Origin: Clostridia bacterium | Lineage (GTDB): Bacteria; Bacillota; Peptococcia; DRI-13; UBA5745 | DNA length: 64,000 bases | Direction of reading: 5' to 3' | Assembly: GCA_018434325.1 (NCBI GenBank) | Contig: JAHDPO010000007.1 | Span: 202,210 to 266,209, forward strand | In this document: positions 61,576 through 64,000 of the stretch, in pieces | How the letters are laid out: the number at the start of each line of letters is the position of its first letter | Position numbering within the stretch: position 1 is the first letter of the stretch | Made by a program: the position numbers and the translations under genes | The notes under the pieces: model-generated | The model's input: only the letters and a program-made list of their open reading frames with translations | What the model was told of the DNA's origin: nothing | Database searches by the model: none

Positions 61576-61642
61576 TACCTCTGTGCGTTTCAACGAGGCA
61601 AAATGAGTATCTCGTTAAACAGCCTTAGACTGCATTACCCAA

Positions 61643-61681
61643 CAAAAAAACCGCCTGCAAACAGCATTGTTCATCAGGCGG
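61643..61681 (-). terminator. Terminator of the coat protein genes
   Basis: Minus strand CCGCCTG (61681-61675) pairs with CAGGCGG (61657-61651), followed by a run of T. Confidence 0.75.
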
Positions 61682-61748
61682 CTCGTCAAACCCAGGCTTA
61701 TCCTGTTCGTTATATTGTTTCGTTATCGTGTCACGTTATGCTGCTTCG

Positions 61749-62003
61749 TTACTGCTGCATCTGGTTGGTGAACTTCTGCTTAACCTGAGTGACCTGCTGC
61801 TGTTCGGCCTGCTGAGTGGGGTACCAGCCTTTGGCGGACATTTTCTGATAAATGTCGGATTGCATGCATAAGGTTTCATCCAGGGCCGTATCAAAGGCCT
61901 GGTGGACATTGGGAGTAGCGGATTCAATAGTGCCATGTAGATACAGATCTGCCACGCCTTTGGCGGTATTCAATAGGTCCTGCATGATCATTTGATCGTT
62001 CAT
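61749..62003 (-). CDS. CotF-like spore coat protein
   Basis: 84 residues, MNDQMIMQDLLNTAKGVADL, with QAFDTALDETLCMQSDIYQK and a Gln-rich end after MSAKGWYP. This matches the CotF family core of helical coat proteins. Spore-related role supports a spore former. A short helical partner gene lies just upstream. Confidence 0.85.
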   Translation of the reverse strand: MNDQMIMQDLLNTAKGVADLYLHGTIESATPNVHQAFDTALDETLCMQSDIYQKMSAKGWYPTQQAEQQQVTQVKQKFTNQMQQ

Positions 62004-62065
62004 AATGAATGGACTCCTTTACTTGTGTATTTTTGATTGCCTAATTTTAATTGATGGTTAAAGGC

Positions 62066-62248
62066 TTACAGCAGACCAAAAAACTGGCTGAACAACTGCT
62101 GATGTTTATTGGCCATCTGGGTTACGAATTGCTTCAATTCCGGGTCGGTCAACTGCTGAGAGGCCGTATTCAGCTTAGACATACAAAACTTCTCATGACC
62201 CAGTGCATCTTCCACATACAACAATTCTTTTGGACTCATGTTACCCAT
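62066..62248 (-). CDS. Small CotF-related spore coat-like protein
   Basis: 60 residues: MGNMSPKELLYVEDALGHEK, then QQLTDPELKQFVTQMANKHQ and FSQFFGLL. Short relative of the CotF helical hairpin often encoded beside it. GGAAGG lies upstream of the ATG. Confidence 0.75.
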   Translation of the reverse strand: MGNMSPKELLYVEDALGHEKFCMSKLNTASQQLTDPELKQFVTQMANKHQQLFSQFFGLL

Positions 62249-62423
62249 ATCATCCTTCCTTTCTGCGACGGCTTATTTCATTGCTTATTGCTGCCGTTCT
62301 ATGGCTATTTTGCACCCGGTTCAGTAAATTATTCCAGAAATAAAATAGAGCAAATAATGATATGATTCTTCCACTAAATTTAAAATCAATTGCCCCAGCA
62401 AGCATTATCAGTTGAAAATCAAC

Positions 62424-62466
62424 GAAAAAAATAACATCAGCACGATAAATATCTGCTGATGTTATT
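62424..62466 (-). terminator. Terminator reading leftward in the 62249-62562 gap
   Basis: GCTGATGTTATT (minus strand, 62441-62430) completes a 12-bp stem with AATAACATCAGC (62466-62455) and is followed by a T-run. It could stop read-through from htpG or the antitoxin promoter. No gene is credible in this gap. Confidence 0.7.
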
Positions 62467-62478
62467 GGAAGAATTTTC

Positions 62479-62507
62479 TTGTCGCATAACATATGATATG
62501 GTAAAAT
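62479..62507 (+). promoter_or_regulatory. Promoter of toxin mRNA, module 2
   Basis: TTGTCG (62479-62484), 17 bases, TAAAAT (62502-62507). The leader carries GTCGCT-TA-AGCGGC, as in module 1. Confidence 0.65.
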
Positions 62508-62562
62508 AAGTAAGAGTTGTCGCTTAAGCGGCCGGTTCACTTCCTCTAAGGAGGTGATGCTT

Positions 62563-62640
62563 ATGGTTAGTTGGATAGAGCTTTTTGCTCTGTTGACTTT
62601 TCTCGTAGCATTCGCCACTTACTTAAAGCACTTTAAGTAA
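62563..62640 (+). CDS. Small hydrophobic toxin of a type I toxin-antitoxin module (copy 2)
   Basis: 25 residues, starting MVSWIELFALLTFLV, ending YLKHFK. One membrane helix with a basic/aromatic tail. CTAAGGAGGTGATGC is a strong ribosome site. It differs from copy 1 at residues 5, 19 and 23 only. A longer minus-strand frame over the same bases is not a gene. An antisense RNA converges on its 3' end. Confidence 0.75.
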   Translation: MVSWIELFALLTFLVAFATYLKHFK

Positions 62641-62642
62641 GT

Positions 62643-62723
62643 GAGAAGACCGCCGTTGTGGCGGTCTTCCGATTTTACCCTTCGGAACCTGCCGCTCTAC
62701 CACAAGCGACAGCTCCTTTTTGT
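62643..62723 (-). ncRNA. Predicted antisense antitoxin RNA, module 2
   Basis: From its promoter (62758-62730) leftward to the hairpin at 62645-62669. Begins with GUCGCU/AGCGGC around an eight-base loop and the conserved GCAGGTTCCGAA, as in module 1. Confidence 0.6.
62645..62669. terminator. Shared terminator, module 2
   Basis: GAAGACCGCC (62645-62654) pairs with GGCGGTCTTC (62660-62669). T-rich sequence follows on the plus side, just after the toxin stop. Confidence 0.7.
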
Positions 62724-62729
62724 AAGTAT

Positions 62730-62758
62730 ATGATAGCACATCTTGCTTTATACATCAA
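62730..62758 (-). promoter_or_regulatory. Promoter of antitoxin RNA, module 2
   Basis: Minus strand TTGATG (62758-62753), 17 bases, TATCAT (62735-62730), identical hexamers and spacing to module 1. Confidence 0.7.
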
Positions 62759-62822
62759 GGCTGCTTTCCCAACTTACTCCAGTTTCTTTCCATACTTCCC
62801 ATTGCGCGTCTCTCGATCCTGC

Positions 62823-64000
62823 CTATTCCATCAACTCGCAAATAGCATTGGCAAAAGCAGCCGGATCCTCAATGGCCAATCCCTCAATCAGCAAAGCCTG
62901 ATTGTAAAGCAAGAATGCATATGTCTTTAATTTCTCTGGGTCTTTGCCCTCCAGCCTGGTCAAGGCCTCAAAAATAGGATGGCTGCTGTTGATTTCCAGT
63001 ACCCGGTCAGCCTTTACCTGCTGGTCTGTAGGCATAGAGTTCAACACCTTCTCCATCTCCAAAGACAGAGGTCCGTCACTGGTGAGGCAGACGGGATGGG
63101 ATTTAAGACGTTTGGACAGCCTTACGTCCTTGACCTTCTCCCCTAAAGCCTCCTTCATGGCGGCAAACAAATCTTTATGAGCCTCGGCCTGCTCCTTGGC
63201 TGCTTCTTTTTCCTCATTGCTTTCCAGATTCAGATCCTTATCGGAAACGGATTTAATTGCCTTGCCGTCGTATTCCCGCAGAATTTTGATGGCAAACTCA
63301 TCCACGTCGTCGATAAGGGCCAGAATATCGTAACCCTTATCCAAGACCAGCTCCGTTTGGGGCAGCTGCCTGATACGGCTGACGCTGCCGCCGCAGGCAT
63401 AATAAATGGCCTCTTGATCCTCAGCCATTTTTTCTTTATACTCCGCCAGCGTCACCATCTTATCTTCCTTCAGGGAATGATAAAGCAGCAAATCCTGCAA
63501 CTTATCCTTATCAGCGCCAAAGCTGTTGTAAATGCCAAACTTTATCTGCAGGCCAAAGTCTTTAAAGAAGCCCTCGTATTTTTCCCGGTTATCTTTTTGG
63601 AGCTTCAGCAGTTCTGATTTGATGCGTTTTTCCAAGCTCTTGGCAATCGCCTTTACCTGACGATCCTGCTGCAGCATCTCCCGGGAAATATTCAGGGAAA
63701 GATCGGGCGAATCAACCAAGCCTTTGACAAAGCTGAAGCAATCAGGCAGCAGATCAGCGCATTTTTCCATGATCAGCACGCCGTTGGCATAAAGCTGCAA
63801 GCCCTTTTCATACTCCTTGCTGTAATAGTTATAAGGAGCATGAGCAGGTATATACAGAATGCCATTATAGCTGACGGTGCCTTCGGCGCTGATATGCATG
63901 TAGGTTAAAGGCTTTTCGTAATCGTAGAATTTCTCCATATAAAAGCCTTCATAGGCTTCGGCGCTGACCTCATTTTTGTTGCGCCGCCATAGGGGAACCA
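62823..64000 (-). CDS. htpG: HtpG (Hsp90) chaperone, C-terminal part; 5' end outside window
   Basis: The frame enters at the right edge in PLWRRNKNEVSAEAYEGFY, the HtpG middle-domain segment, and runs 390 residues to the stop at 62823. Middle domain includes SLNISREMLQQDRQVKAIAK; the C-terminal dimerisation domain ends with AFANAICELME. ATP-driven chaperone. The N-terminal ATPase domain is beyond the window. An internal ATG at 63938 is not the start. Confidence 0.95.
   Translation of the reverse strand, partial: VPLWRRNKNEVSAEAYEGFYMEKFYDYEKPLTYMHISAEGTVSYNGILYIPAHAPYNYYSKEYEKGLQLYANGVLIMEKCADLLPDCFSFVKGLVDSPDLSLNISREMLQQDRQVKAIAKSLEKRIKSELLKLQKDNREKYEGFFKDFGLQIKFGIYNSFGADKDKLQDLLLYHSLKEDKMVTLAEYKEKMAEDQEAIYYACGGSVSRIRQLPQTELVLDKGYDILALIDDVDEFAIKILREYDGKAIKSVSDKDLNLESNEEKEAAKEQAEAHKDLFAAMKEALGEKVKDVRLSKRLKSHPVCLTSDGPLSLEMEKVLNSMPTDQQVKADRVLEINSSHPIFEALTRLEGKDPEKLKTYAFLLYNQALLIEGLAIEDPAAFANAICELME

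Noticed and set aside
62250..62618. 122-residue minus-strand frame
   Set aside because: It runs antisense through the second toxin gene and across promoter and terminator sequences; composition is that of non-coding DNA.
1..64000. CRISPR arrays, tRNA or rRNA genes, prophage
   Set aside because: No regularly spaced repeats, cloverleaf sequences, rRNA segments or phage structural genes were seen on either strand.

Overview
The window comes from a low-to-mid GC, Gram-positive-type anaerobe of the Bacillota, most likely a spore-forming Clostridia-like lineage. The evidence is a trimeric electron-bifurcating-type [FeFe] hydrogenase operon (hydABC), a second sensor-type [FeFe] hydrogenase, the sporulation pair yqfC/yqfD, a CotF-type coat protein, MecA, a PgpH/YqfF phosphodiesterase and Firmicutes-type small toxins. 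No rRNA, tRNA, CRISPR array, phage or complete insertion sequence was found. No genus can be named from the sequence alone.

Layout. 1-10 kb holds the end of a CCA-adding enzyme gene, a 61-residue tautomerase with a clean promoter and terminator, a chain of hairpins, a three-gene ABC exporter operon with a CARDB-like surface protein, thrC, a lipoprotein FAD oxidoreductase and a GntR/FadR regulator. 10-27.6 kb is one long minus-strand Tad/Flp pilus-type locus. It has two CpaF ATPases, TadB/TadC proteins in two versions, TadZ, CpaB, at least seven pilin-like or TadE-like membrane proteins, a prepilin peptidase and an 1824-residue PKD-repeat surface protein. A 54-residue RRXRR/PLMP-like microprotein, a small type I toxin-antitoxin module and a structured attenuator-like leader sit between cpaB and the giant gene.

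27.7-35.3 kb contains a tiny winged-helix protein, dapA, clpX-clpP-tig, mutY and azlCD. 35.3-40.6 kb is a tightly overlapping operon: pfkA, alr, a [2Fe-2S] ferredoxin, a PAS-containing sensor hydrogenase and a SpoIIE-type phosphatase. 40.6-52 kb is housekeeping: nth, mecA, yigZ, a cytidylate-kinase-like gene, and recO-era-ybeY-yqfF-phoH-yqfD-yqfC. 52-56.3 kb is hydCBA plus a second small ferredoxin, behind a near-consensus promoter overlapped by a Rex-like palindrome. 56.3-57.2 kb is a long non-coding stretch with an extended -10 promoter, a compact folded RNA candidate and scattered inverted repeats, leading to a sirtuin. The right end has a stalk-domain secreted protein, a WYL regulator, a HAD nucleotidase, coat proteins, a second copy of the type I toxin-antitoxin module and the C-terminal part of htpG.

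How it fits together. The hydrogenase operon probably reoxidises NADH and ferredoxin under redox (Rex) control. The sensor hydrogenase/phosphatase operon probably reports H2 or redox state to a partner-switch pathway. The Tad locus builds an adhesive or secretory surface structure whose large PKD protein seems to have its own leader control. The least described items are the paired toxin-antitoxin modules with identical 5-prime stems in both RNAs, the RRXRR-like microprotein inside the Tad operon, the leader before the PKD gene and the folded RNA at 56.7 kb.
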